Below, piece after piece: positions 25,906-34,159 of a stretch of 51,166 nt of DNA (the first letter of the stretch is position 1; each line of letters starts with the position of its first letter). The position numbers and the translations under genes are program-made. Source of the DNA: Mycolicibacterium malmesburyense (GTDB lineage Bacteria; Actinomycetota; Actinomycetes; Mycobacteriales; Mycobacteriaceae); the NCBI RefSeq assembly GCF_001050015.1, contig NZ_CVTB01000261.1, positions 1 through 51,166 of the forward strand, given 5' to 3'. The notes under the pieces are model-generated. The model searched no databases and was not told the DNA's origin. It saw nothing but the letters and a program-made list of their open reading frames with translations.

Positions 25906-26135
25906 CCCATGGTCGGGCCCTGGCGGCCGGGTGTAAATCACGAAACTCGACACCGGCGGGTTTCCGTTTGGGACATAAGGCGCTACGCCCGCACCCCGAT
26001 CTTGAAGATCAACCGGCAGATGGCGCCGAACGCTCCGTAGCCTCCGATGTAGAGCCGTTTGGTGTCATAACCGGGCGCTTCGGCGCAGCGCAGGGCGGGT
26101 ACCCGTGACCGTCATCGATTCCGGAAGGGCCGCAC

Positions 26136-26951
26136 ATGAGCGAAACGCAGCGCCGGCAGCTGGGCGAGTCGGACAGTCCCATCGAAGACGAGCTGGAGGG
26201 CGCCTTCCAGAGGATGGTCGACGAGGGCACGCAGCGCCTGCACCGAACGTCGCGCGAAGTGCTGGTGACCGGATTCTTCGGCGGCACCGAGGTGGCGGTG
26301 GGCGTCCTCGCCTACCTGTCCGTGCTCGCCGCCACGCACAATCAGCTGCTCGCCGGCATCGCGTTCTCGATCGGCTTCCTCGCGCTACTGCTCGGCCGCA
26401 GCGAGCTGTTCACCGAGGGATTCCTGGTCCCGGTCACCACCGTCGTCGCCAAGCGCGCGAGCGTCGCCCAACTGCTCAAGCTCTGGGGCGGAACGCTGAT
26501 CGCCAATCTCGTTGGCGGCTGGGCGATCATGTGGCTGATCATGACGGGCTACCCGAAGCTGCACGAGCAGACCATCGAGTCCGCCACCCACTTCGCCCTC
26601 GCACCGCTGTCCGCGGAGACGGTGACGCTGTCGCTGCTCGGCGGCATGGTCATCACGCTGATGACGCGCATGCAGCACGGCACCGATTCGACATTCGGCA
26701 AGATCGCCGCCGCGGTCGCCGGCGGCTTCCTGCTCGCCGGTCTGCAGATGTTCCACTCGATCCTGGATTCGCTGTTGATCTTCGGTGCCCTCATCGCCGG
26801 CGCCCCGTTCGGCTACATCGACTGGGCGAAGTGGTTCGGCTACACGATCGTCGGCAACGTGGTGGGCGGCCTGCTGCTCGTGACGTTGTTGCGCCTGCTG
26901 CGCAGCAAGGAACGCCTCAAGGACGAGCGGCAGGACGCGGAGAAGTCGTGA
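26136..26951 (+). CDS. Formate/nitrite transporter (FNT) family protein
   Basis: The 271-aa membrane protein has a 40-residue acidic soluble N-terminus followed by about six membrane helices. FNT landmarks include GRSELFTEGFLVPV (the re-entrant helix of the first half) and LGGMVITLMTRMQHGTDS and GFLLAGLQMFHSILDS in the second half. FNT channels form pentamers that pass small monovalent anions such as formate, nitrite, hydrosulfide or lactate. The long N-terminal helix and charged tail place it with a divergent actinobacterial subgroup whose substrate is not known. RBS: GGAAGGG before the ATG. It converges with the enoyl-CoA hydratase gene. Confidence 0.87.
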   Translation: MSETQRRQLGESDSPIEDELEGAFQRMVDEGTQRLHRTSREVLVTGFFGGTEVAVGVLAYLSVLAATHNQLLAGIAFSIGFLALLLGRSELFTEGFLVPVTTVVAKRASVAQLLKLWGGTLIANLVGGWAIMWLIMTGYPKLHEQTIESATHFALAPLSAETVTLSLLGGMVITLMTRMQHGTDSTFGKIAAAVAGGFLLAGLQMFHSILDSLLIFGALIAGAPFGYIDWAKWFGYTIVGNVVGGLLLVTLLRLLRSKERLKDERQDAEKS

Positions 26952-26969
26952 ACCGGCGCGAAGGACGTC

Positions 26970-27743
26970 TCAGCGGCCGCGCCACCGTGGTGGGCGCTTC
27001 TCCCGCCAGGCCGTGAGCCCCTCGAACACATCCTCGGTCGCGGCGGCCACCTTGCGCATCGTCTCGCCGAATCGGACCGATTCAATCCAGCCCATGTTCG
27101 CCGTGCGCCAAGCCACTTCCTTGGTGGCGCGTTGCGCCAACGGCGCGGCCTGGGTGAGCGTGGCCGCCCACGACCGCGCCTCGGCCTGCAGGTCGGCGGG
27201 GTCGACCAGTCGCCACACCAGGCCCATCTCCTTGGCCCGTTCGGCGTCGATCGGCTTACCGGTCAGCAGCAACTCCATCGCGTCGGCCCACCGGACCCGC
27301 TCGGGCAGGCGGATCGCGCCGACGATCGTGGGCACGCCGATGGACACCTCGGGGAACGCGAAAGTGGCTGTGGTGGAGGCGATCACGAAGTCACAGAACA
27401 GCACGCCGGTCAACCCGTAACCGATGCATGGGCCGTTGACCGCCGCGATCGTCGGCTTGAACAGCTCCATGCCGGATTCGAACGAGTTGATCGTCGGCTT
27501 CTCCCAGAACGTGCCGGCGAAGGTGCCCACCGACCCCTCACCGTCCTTGAGGTCGCCGCCGGCGCAGAACACGTCGCCGTTCGCGGTGAGGATCCCCACC
27601 CAGGCGTCCTCGTCGTCGCGGAACCGCTCCCAGGCCGCGTTCAGGCCGCGCCGCACCTCGCCGTTGATCGCGTTGCGCGCTTCCGGGCGGTTGAGGGTGA
27701 TCGTGGCGATGTGGTCGTCCAACTCGTAGGTCACGAGGCTCAT
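26970..27743 (-). CDS. Enoyl-CoA hydratase/isomerase (crotonase family)
   Basis: The 257-aa product is a crotonase: TITLNRPEARNAINGEV at the N-terminus, the first oxyanion-hole segment as FCAGGDLKDG, and the second as AAVNGPCIGYGLTGVLFCDFVIAS. The usual catalytic Glu of the LExxxxG region is not obvious in GPCIGYGLTG, so it may be an isomerase, hydrolase or specialised lyase. It is a single gene here, with no other beta-oxidation gene touching it. The ATG start at 27743 opens directly on the conserved first strand. Confidence 0.88.
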   Translation of the reverse strand: MSLVTYELDDHIATITLNRPEARNAINGEVRRGLNAAWERFRDDEDAWVGILTANGDVFCAGGDLKDGEGSVGTFAGTFWEKPTINSFESGMELFKPTIAAVNGPCIGYGLTGVLFCDFVIASTTATFAFPEVSIGVPTIVGAIRLPERVRWADAMELLLTGKPIDAERAKEMGLVWRLVDPADLQAEARSWAATLTQAAPLAQRATKEVAWRTANMGWIESVRFGETMRKVAAATEDVFEGLTAWREKRPPRWRGR

Positions 27744-27867
27744 GGCTGCACCCTAACCAGGTGACGCGGCGGCCGAGTCGGCCGATGTCGAGAATCCCGC
27801 AACGGTTCCGTCCCAGGGGTGAGCGACCAACTAAGGTCGCGACCCGAAGACGGATGGAGAAGTAGTC

Positions 27868-28275
27868 ATGGCCAAATATCTGCTGCTCAAGCATTACCGA
27901 GGCGCGCCGGCCAGCGTCAACGACGTGCCGATGGACAAGTGGACGCCCGAGGAGATCGAGGCGCACGTCGCGTACATGAACGATTTCGCGGCGCGGCTGG
28001 AGGAGACCGGCGAGTTCGTCACGCACGCGGCCCTGGCGCCGGAAGGCGCATGGGTGCGCTCCGACGGTGACGCCAAGCCGCCCGTGATCGACGGTCCCTT
28101 CGCCGAGACCAAGGATCTGGTGGCCGGGTGGATGGTCATCGACGTCGACTCTTATCAGCGCGCGATCGAACTGGCCGGTGAACTGTCGGCGGCCCCGGGC
28201 GCGGGCGGACGCCCGATCCACGAATGGCTCGAGGTGCGGCCGTTTCTGACGACACCGCCGACGATCATCGAGTGA
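27868..28275 (+). CDS. YCII/DGPF-domain protein paired with an ECF sigma factor
   Basis: The 135-aa product is a YCII-related ferredoxin-fold domain with the diagnostic motif VIDGPFAETKDLVAGW (DGPF) at about residues 75-90. YCII domains have conserved His/Asp residues and may bind or hydrolyse small molecules, but the role in sigma-factor modules is not understood. GGAGAA lies before the ATG. The stop overlaps the ATG of the following sigma-factor gene by one base, a typical DGPF-ECF42 arrangement. Confidence 0.88.
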   Translation: MAKYLLLKHYRGAPASVNDVPMDKWTPEEIEAHVAYMNDFAARLEETGEFVTHAALAPEGAWVRSDGDAKPPVIDGPFAETKDLVAGWMVIDVDSYQRAIELAGELSAAPGAGGRPIHEWLEVRPFLTTPPTIIE

Positions 28276-29435
28276 TGCCCGGCGCTGTGGACGAGGCGCG
28301 GCTGCGGGACCTGATCCCCGCGGTGCTGGCGGCCCTCGTCCGCCGCGGGGCGGACTTCGCGACCGCCGAGGACGCCGTCCAGGAGGCGCTGCTGCGCGCC
28401 CTCGAAACCTGGCCGGAACGGCCGCCCGAGGACCCCAAGGGCTGGCTGATCACCACCGCCTGGCGGCGCTTCATCGACCTCACCCGGTCCGAAATCGCCC
28501 GGCACCGACGCGAGCAGCTGGCCGCCGACGAACCGGCGCCGGGACCGGCCGTGCCCGTGGACGACACGCTGCGGCTGTACTTCCTGTGCGCACACCCCGG
28601 CCTCACTCCCGCGTCCGCGGTCGCGCTGACGCTGCGCGCCGTCGGCGGTCTCACGACGCGACAGATCGCCCAGGCGTTCCTGGTGCCCGAATCGACCATG
28701 GCACAACGGATCAGCAGGGCCAAACGCACCGTCGGCGACGTGCGTTTGGACCGTCCGGGTGACCTGGCCACCGTCTTGCGCGTGCTGTACCTGGTGTTCA
28801 ACGAGGGCTACACCGGTGAGGTCGACCTGGCCGCCGAAGCCATCCGGCTGACCCGCCAACTCGTCTCTGCAACAAACGAACCCGAGGTCGCGGGGCTGCT
28901 CGCGCTCTTCCTGCTCCACCATGCACGGCGCCCGGCGCGCGCACGCGCCGACGGCAGCCTCGTGCCGCTCGCCAAGCAGGACCGCCGGCTGTGGCGGCGC
29001 GACCTGATCGCAGAGGGTGTGGCCGTGCTGCAGGCCGCGCTGGCCCGGGATCGACTGGGGGAGTACCAGGCTCAGGCCGCGATCGCCGCTCTGCACGCCG
29101 ACGCGCAGAACTCCGACGAGACCGACTGGGCGCAGATCGTCGAGTGGTACGACGAGTTGGTCCGCCTCACCGACAGCCCGGTGGTGCGACTCAACCGCGC
29201 GGTCGCGGTCGGGGAGGCCGATGGACCGCAGGCGGGGCTCGCCGCGCTGGCCCAAGTCGATCCGTCGCTTCCGCGCTACACCGCCTCGGCCGCTTACCTG
29301 CACGAGCGGGCGGGTGAATTCGCCACGGCGGCCGAACTTTACGTCGAGGCCGCGGCGAAGGCGCAGAACGTCGCCGAGCGCAACCACCTCACGCTGCAGG
29401 CGGCCGAACTCCGCCAGCGGATGTCGGGCCGTTAG
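28275..29435 (+). CDS. ECF RNA polymerase sigma factor (ECF42 type, DUF6596 and TPR-like C-terminus)
   Basis: The product of about 386 aa has sigma-70 region 2 at about residues 10-85 (ATAEDAVQEALLRAL, GWLITTAWRRFIDLTRSE) and region 4 at about 120-170 (GLTTRQIAQAFLVPESTMAQRISRAK). A C-terminal helical extension of about 210 residues (GEYQAQAAIAALHADA and TPR-like repeats) follows. This long extension and the linked DGPF gene define group ECF42, which has no anti-sigma factor and in which the extension is needed for activity. Probable target genes are those of DGPF proteins like the one upstream. ATG 28275 and GTG 28272 are both in frame. The gene ends by overlapping the convergent amidase stop. 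Confidence 0.88.
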   Translation: MPGAVDEARLRDLIPAVLAALVRRGADFATAEDAVQEALLRALETWPERPPEDPKGWLITTAWRRFIDLTRSEIARHRREQLAADEPAPGPAVPVDDTLRLYFLCAHPGLTPASAVALTLRAVGGLTTRQIAQAFLVPESTMAQRISRAKRTVGDVRLDRPGDLATVLRVLYLVFNEGYTGEVDLAAEAIRLTRQLVSATNEPEVAGLLALFLLHHARRPARARADGSLVPLAKQDRRLWRRDLIAEGVAVLQAALARDRLGEYQAQAAIAALHADAQNSDETDWAQIVEWYDELVRLTDSPVVRLNRAVAVGEADGPQAGLAALAQVDPSLPRYTASAAYLHERAGEFATAAELYVEAAAKAQNVAERNHLTLQAAELRQRMSGR

Positions 29436-30901
29436 ACCGGGGCCACGCGATCGGCCCACGGCAGGGCCTGCTCGAGTTGGGCGGCCAGCTTGATCAGCAG
29501 CGACTCGCCGGCGAGCGGCGCGACGAACTGAACCCCCAGCGGCAACCCGTCCGCGGTCCAATGCAAAGGTAGCGAAATCGCCGGGCGCCCGGTCAGATTC
29601 GCGAGCTGGGTGTAGGGCACCCAGCCGAGGTTCTTGTCCACCATGTCGTCGACGATCTTGGTGTACCGCAACAGCTTGGCCGTGCGCGTCCTGATCAGCA
29701 CGTCCGCGGCACGCTGAAGCACCACCGGCAGGTCGAATTCGCCGATGGCCGGGGGTGGGGTCGCGAGCGAGGGTGTCAACAACAGGTCGTACGACTCGAA
29801 GAAGGTCGTCAGCCGGCGCGTGTGCTCGTGGCGGCGCTGCACGGCGTCCACGTAGTCGACACCGCTGGTCGCCCGGCCGAGCGCGGCCAGGATCAGCGTG
29901 TCGCGTTCGAAGGAGTCGTCGCCGGCGCCCGAAACCCGTTTGGCCTCACCGAGTTCCCACGCGGTGTAGACGAACCACGTGAGAAGGAAGTCCCGAGCCA
30001 GGGCGGCGTCGTCGAAGGGGGCGCTGGGAAGTTCGTCCACGTGGTGGCCGAGTTCGGTCAGCGCTCGCACGGCCGCCTCGACGGCCGCGGCGGCCTCGGG
30101 ATGCGGCGACGGATTGATCGCCGACGGGACGCGCACACCGATGCGCAGGGCGCCGGGGTCGGCCCCCGCGCTGGACGCGAACGAGTTCTCCGGAATGCCC
30201 GGGACATACGGTCCCCCCATTTCGCCGCCGCGGATGACGTCGAGCATCGCCGCCGTGTCACGGACGGTCCGCGAGACGACGCCCTGCACCGCCGCGCCGT
30301 GCATCGACTCGCCGACCGCGGGTCCCGACGGCGTCAGCCCACGGCCCGGTTTCAGGCCGACCAGCCCGCAGCACGCCGCGGGGATGCGGATCGAACCGCC
30401 GCCGTCGTTGGCGCCCGCGCACGGCACGATCCCGGCCGCGACCGCGGCCGCCGAACCACCCGACGATCCGCCGGGGGTGCGGTTGAGGTCCCACGGATTG
30501 CGCGCCGGGCCCCACGCGTCCGGTTCGGTGATCCCCTTCGCCCCGAACTCCGGGGTGTTGGTCTTACCGAAGATGACCAGTCCGGCGTTCTGCCACCGAC
30601 GAACGATCTCCGAATGCTCGGCCACCGGTTGCGACATCAGGGCCCGCGAGCCCGCCGAGGTCGGCAACCCGGCGTAGTCCTGAGCCAGATCCTTGATCAA
30701 GAACGGCACTCCGGAGAACGGGCCGTCGGCGGCCTCGGTCGGTGAGGCCGGAACGTCACGAACGATCGCGTTGATCCGCGGATTCACCGCGGCCCCGCGG
30801 TTTCTGGCCACGTTGAACAATTCCGCTGCGGTCACCTCTTTGTCGGCGACGAGCTTCGCCAACCCGGTTGCGTCGTAGGCGCGGTACTCCTCGAAATTCA
30901 C
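29432..30901 (-). CDS. Amidase (amidase signature family)
   Basis: The 489-aa enzyme has the amidase signature: a catalytic Lys in VPFLIKDLAQDYAG, then GGSSGGSAAAVAAGIVPCAGANDGGGSIRIPAACCGLVG with the cis-Ser and nucleophile Ser. These hydrolyse amides or esters; the substrate is not predictable. The C-terminal PAISLPLHWTADGLPLGVQFV is also characteristic. No signal peptide is seen. The start is GTG at 30901. It is not in an obvious operon; the next gene on this strand is 54 nt upstream. Confidence 0.9.
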   Translation of the reverse strand: MNFEEYRAYDATGLAKLVADKEVTAAELFNVARNRGAAVNPRINAIVRDVPASPTEAADGPFSGVPFLIKDLAQDYAGLPTSAGSRALMSQPVAEHSEIVRRWQNAGLVIFGKTNTPEFGAKGITEPDAWGPARNPWDLNRTPGGSSGGSAAAVAAGIVPCAGANDGGGSIRIPAACCGLVGLKPGRGLTPSGPAVGESMHGAAVQGVVSRTVRDTAAMLDVIRGGEMGGPYVPGIPENSFASSAGADPGALRIGVRVPSAINPSPHPEAAAAVEAAVRALTELGHHVDELPSAPFDDAALARDFLLTWFVYTAWELGEAKRVSGAGDDSFERDTLILAALGRATSGVDYVDAVQRRHEHTRRLTTFFESYDLLLTPSLATPPPAIGEFDLPVVLQRAADVLIRTRTAKLLRYTKIVDDMVDKNLGWVPYTQLANLTGRPAISLPLHWTADGLPLGVQFVAPLAGESLLIKLAAQLEQALPWADRVAPV

Positions 30902-30955
30902 CGTCTGACCGTACGTGCCGTCGCCGCGACAGTGGGCGGCTCCTCGGCAGTTGGG

Positions 30956-31420
30956 TCAGTGCACGGCGAAGCGGGGCCGCGCGCAGCCGAGGGAAGCGAC
31001 CGCCGGAGTCGACGTTTTCCGTTGTTGAGCGCGTTCGTCGCGCAGGATGCGCCTGTTCAGGGCTCGCTCGTCTCTCCGGGTCAACGCATGCCTGCGGCGG
31101 ACCAGGAGGTCGAGTTGTTGCCAGCTCAGGCCGTCGAGTTCGCCGTCCTCGTCATGGGTGGCGACGACGACGCAGCCCCGCAGCAGGGGAACGGTCTTGG
31201 GGGTGAAGGTGCTGGTGGCCAGCAGCAGCTCGGTGGCTTTCCGATTGGTGCGCCGCTGGCAGCCCTGCGTCTTCGGGCTGAACCAAAAATCGAACTGCCG
31301 GTCAGCGCTGGTCAGGCACTGTAGGCCTTGATCCTCTACGAGCTGGTCGATATCCGCGGTCGTGTACGCGCGGGTTTCATAAACGGGGCCGTTGGTGCTG
31401 AAGTACAGGACGGTGTTCAT
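30956..31420 (-). CDS. Hypothetical protein, not recognised
   Basis: The 154-aa product has no domain I can name. The N-terminal 50 residues are mixed; the middle has FDFWFSPKTQG and a hydrophobic CVVVATHDEDGELDG strand-turn. The C-terminal third is very rich in Arg and Leu (LLVRRRHALTRRDERALNRR) and probably helical and nucleic-acid or membrane-surface binding. There are no membrane segments. Codon use is a little less GC-rich than in its neighbours, which could mean later acquisition, though the effect is small. It is preceded by a 191-nt intergenic region with an inverted repeat. Confidence 0.6.
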   Translation of the reverse strand: MNTVLYFSTNGPVYETRAYTTADIDQLVEDQGLQCLTSADRQFDFWFSPKTQGCQRRTNRKATELLLATSTFTPKTVPLLRGCVVVATHDEDGELDGLSWQQLDLLVRRRHALTRRDERALNRRILRDERAQQRKTSTPAVASLGCARPRFAVH

Positions 31421-31488
31421 CGTGAGTTCCCATTCGTCTCTTTCTTCGGTGTGTTGGCCGGCTACAGCGTTGCCGGTCTGTTATCAAA

Positions 31489-31524
31489 GTTACCCGAGTG
31501 ACGAATGTGACAAACCTCGGTAAC
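31489..31524. promoter_or_regulatory. Inverted repeat upstream of the orphan gene
   Basis: GTTACCCGAG (31489-31498) and CTCGGTAAC (31516-31524) form an inverted repeat with one unpaired C and a 17-nt spacer, 69-104 nt before the orphan gene start. It could be a regulator site for that gene or a weak terminator for the methyltransferase transcript; no U-tract follows. Nothing else stands out in the 191-nt gap. Confidence 0.4.
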
Positions 31525-31611
31525 GATCTCGTCACGCCGAGCAGACCGAAAAGGCCAGCTCACAGGCCGTCTAGGCGAGGTGAGTGATGTTCGTCCCAGA
31601 AGGAGCCGACG

Positions 31612-32451
31612 TCAGCCGAACTCGAGCAGGGTGTAGGCGCCGCGGAAGTTCTTCGTCGGCTTGAACTCCCAGAACGCGGGATAGGCCTTCTCGAAGAACC
31701 AGCCCCGCCCCGGCGGCATCGGTAGGTCGTGCACGGCGCGGATCCCGGGTACGGACTCGGGCAGGGCTTCCAGCTGCGCCGCCGACAGGCTGAAGGGCAT
31801 CGGCGGAAGGCGGTAGCGCCGCGAGGCGCGCAACCCCTTCGGGGCCAGCTTCTTCACCAGGACCGGCGGCAGGTCGAAGACCATCTGCCCGCCCGGGAAG
31901 CGCTCCGCGCACGCGGCGATCAGGCCCATCGCCTCGTCGGGCTGTAGGTACATCAGCAGGCCTTCGGCGGTGATGAACACGCCCTCGCGGTCGTCGACCT
32001 TCTCCATCCACGAGTAGTCAAGCGCCGACTGGGCGAGCGTGGTGATCCGCGGCGATGCGGGCAGCAGTCGCTCGCGCAGTTCGATGATCGGCGGGAGATC
32101 GACTGTCAGCCACCGGAAGTCGGCCCGCGGTATCAGGGTGTTCAGCCGCCAGAAGCTGGTCTGAAGACCCTCCGCGAGCGCAACGACGGTGGCGCGCGGA
32201 TGCTTCGACAGATAGTTGCCCGCCGCTCGATCGAAAGCCAGCGAGCGCAGCGCCATCTCCTGGCCCTTGCGGCCGAACTTGTCGAAGTCGAAGTCGATCG
32301 CGTCGACGAGGCGGATCGCCAACGGATCGTCGATGATCGCGTTCGGGTGACGGGCCTGGTCTGCCCTTCCGTTCAGCGTCAGCAGCGCCGTTTCCGAAAT
32401 CCCGGTGAGGGCGATGTCGTCGGCGTTCCGGTCCTCTGCGTAGTCCACCAC
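31612..32451 (-). CDS. SAM-dependent methyltransferase, leucine carboxyl methyltransferase (LCMT/PPM1-like) family
   Basis: The 279-aa product belongs to the mycobacterial LCMT-like methyltransferases. Near residues 86-95 VVALAEGLQTSFWRL is the SAM-binding loop (less glycine-rich than usual), followed by WLTVDLPPIIELR and ITAEGLLMYL, both typical of this family. Such enzymes methylate carboxylates or hydroxyls of unknown small molecules and are found in many copies in mycobacteria. The start is GTG at 32451. It lies 28 nt after the cytochrome-oxidase-like operon and may be co-transcribed. Confidence 0.85.
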   Translation of the reverse strand: MVDYAEDRNADDIALTGISETALLTLNGRADQARHPNAIIDDPLAIRLVDAIDFDFDKFGRKGQEMALRSLAFDRAAGNYLSKHPRATVVALAEGLQTSFWRLNTLIPRADFRWLTVDLPPIIELRERLLPASPRITTLAQSALDYSWMEKVDDREGVFITAEGLLMYLQPDEAMGLIAACAERFPGGQMVFDLPPVLVKKLAPKGLRASRRYRLPPMPFSLSAAQLEALPESVPGIRAVHDLPMPPGRGWFFEKAYPAFWEFKPTKNFRGAYTLLEFG

Positions 32452-32479
32452 AACGAACGTACCGGGCGGGTGGTAAAGC

Positions 32480-32779
32480 TCAGAACAGATAGATCGCGAA
32501 CACCACGGTGAGCAAGAGGACCAGCCAGGCGTCGGTGGACCGCCTGAGCCAGCGCGGCCCGGAGCGCACCTCCATGAAATTGCGCGTGATCAGCCGCGCT
32601 TTGACGAAGGTCAGCATCAAAACCAACGCGGTGACCGGGGTGCTGGGGCGCACGGTGTCGGTGAAGTGGGCGGGGGCGAGCCACCACGATCCGACCGTGA
32701 TCGCGGTGAGGACGACGAATGTCCACGCCATGACTTGGGAGGGGGACGGGCGGCGGCGAACGTCTGGTGTTCCGGTCAT
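32480..32779 (-). CDS. Cytochrome c oxidase subunit IV-like small membrane protein
   Basis: This 99-aa protein has three hydrophobic helices and no soluble domain, as in prokaryotic cytochrome oxidase subunit IV (CyoD/NorF-like). A short TM helix follows a basic N-terminus (MTGTPDVRRR). The ATG at 32779 is two bases after the subunit-III-like stop, with the ribosome site GAGGTGA overlapping that stop, so the two are co-translated. With no subunit I or II gene nearby, it is an accessory or repurposed subunit. Confidence 0.78.
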   Translation of the reverse strand: MTGTPDVRRRPSPSQVMAWTFVVLTAITVGSWWLAPAHFTDTVRPSTPVTALVLMLTFVKARLITRNFMEVRSGPRWLRRSTDAWLVLLLTVVFAIYLF

Positions 32780-32781
32780 AG

Positions 32782-33399
32782 TCACCTCATCACGTAGAGC
32801 AGGCCGAAGATGATGACCCAGAGCAGGTCGACCATGTGCCAATAGACGGCGCCCGACTCGACCATCGAGGTCCTGCGCCTGCCCGGATTGCGCAGTTCGC
32901 GCACGAGGACGCCCAGAACGATGAGGCCGATCAGGACGTGCACCAGGTGCACACCGGTCAGCACGTAGTAGAACGCGTAGAACATCTCGGAGTTGGTGTG
33001 GCCCGCCGTGATCTTGGCGGCCCACTCGTAGAACTTGAAGCCGATGAACAGCAGACCGCAGAATCCGCCGGCGTAGATCAGCCTGATCGCCTGGGCATGG
33101 GAACCGGTTCGGGCGGCCAACACGCTTCGCGCGACGAACCACGAACTGGTCAGCAGTATCACGGTGTTGAGCACGCCGATGTTGATGTCGAGATGCTGCT
33201 GAGCGGCGATGAACTCGTCGGGATTCATGGTCCGGTAGACCATGAAGATCACGAAGTAGCCGGCGAAGATGACCAGGTCGCCCAGGACCATCACCCACAT
33301 GTGCACATCGCCGGGCAGGTGGCCGGTCGACGGCACGGGAGCCGACGGCTCCGCGGTCGTCTGCGCCGACGCTAAAGCACGTGAATCCGATTGTGTCAT
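32782..33399 (-). CDS. Cytochrome c oxidase subunit III / NorE-like membrane protein
   Basis: The 205-aa product has about five hydrophobic helices and the subunit III landmarks HMWVMVLGDLVIF near the first helix, FKFYEWAAKI, and a final GAVYWHMVDLLWVIIFGLLYV, where the conserved WHxVDxxW is characteristic of the NorE/COX3 family. It is shorter than a true seven-helix CoxC. NorE-type proteins are linked to nitric oxide reductases but no norB/norC is present. It lies downstream of two paralogous membrane proteins on the same strand; a 13-nt gap separates it from the nearest. Confidence 0.85.
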   Translation of the reverse strand: MTQSDSRALASAQTTAEPSAPVPSTGHLPGDVHMWVMVLGDLVIFAGYFVIFMVYRTMNPDEFIAAQQHLDINIGVLNTVILLTSSWFVARSVLAARTGSHAQAIRLIYAGGFCGLLFIGFKFYEWAAKITAGHTNSEMFYAFYYVLTGVHLVHVLIGLIVLGVLVRELRNPGRRRTSMVESGAVYWHMVDLLWVIIFGLLYVMR

Positions 33400-33412
33400 A
33401 GCATGATTCCCC

Positions 33413-34159
33413 TCAGTCCAGCGGCGGAGCGTCGACCGGCTCGCGGCCAGTGGCCCGTTTGAGGAGCAGGATCAGCGCGCCGAGCCACAGGCTGAACACC
33501 ACGACCGACCACCAGAACGCGAGCGAGCCGTTCCAGGCGAACGGTCCGGAGTAGGTGACGAACATCTGTGTCGCGATGACCTCGGTGACGATCTGCCAGA
33601 TCGTCACATAGGCGAACCACTTCGGGAAGATGTCGTTCTTGTCGTACAGGATGGCGATCGCGAACACCAGATACGCCGCCGAGAAGCATCCGAGGGATCC
33701 GTTGTAGGACAACATGCCGAGGTCATAGAGCATGCTGACCAACTCCGGGTCGCGGTCGACGCGAAAGGTGGCGGCCAGAAAGCACACCGCCACGAGCAGG
33801 AACCCCGGCAGCGCACCCACGCCCATACCGCCGATGTAGCCGTAGGCGAAGACCGATCCGACCGACATCCGCATGATGAAGTACGCCACCAGCCCGTTGG
33901 TCACCGCTGCGCCGCCGAGAAGGATCAGCAGCACGCAGAAGCCGATCTGGATCGTCAGCCCGTTCTCCGCGAAGAACGCCACCTTGCCGTCGGCGGTGAC
34001 GTCGGGGCGCGGGGGAGGCGTGACCCTGGCCAACACGCAGATGATGACGCCGAAGACCGCGTACCACGCCGGGAAGAACCAGCAGACCAGACGGACATCG
34101 GGTTTACCGCCGGCCTCGCCGGTTCCCTCCGTGAACCGGCGCGAGATCAGCGTGCTCAC
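33413..34159 (-). CDS. Six-helix membrane protein, paralogue of its upstream neighbour
   Basis: The product of about 248 aa has about six hydrophobic segments with short loops. The pattern (N-terminal FFPAWYAVFGVIICVLARVTPPP, central FAYGYIGGMGVGALPGFLLVAV, FPKWFAYVTIWQIVTEVIA and a C-terminal WNGSLAFWWSVVVFSLWLGALILLLKRA) is shared with the protein encoded at 34156-34899, so the two are a tandem duplication. GTG 34159 overlaps the preceding stop in a GTGA junction. I do not recognise the family. Its linkage to NorE- and subunit IV-like genes suggests a membrane redox complex or a lipid-environment role. Confidence 0.75.
   Translation of the reverse strand: MSTLISRRFTEGTGEAGGKPDVRLVCWFFPAWYAVFGVIICVLARVTPPPRPDVTADGKVAFFAENGLTIQIGFCVLLILLGGAAVTNGLVAYFIMRMSVGSVFAYGYIGGMGVGALPGFLLVAVCFLAATFRVDRDPELVSMLYDLGMLSYNGSLGCFSAAYLVFAIAILYDKNDIFPKWFAYVTIWQIVTEVIATQMFVTYSGPFAWNGSLAFWWSVVVFSLWLGALILLLKRATGREPVDAPPLD

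Noticed and set aside
25985..26110. An open frame on the minus strand ending with KRLYIGGYGAFGAICRLIFK-like residues and a stop.
   Set aside because: It is bounded upstream by a TGA and has no ATG, GTG or TTG start in the open part, so it could only be a gene remnant; too short to name.
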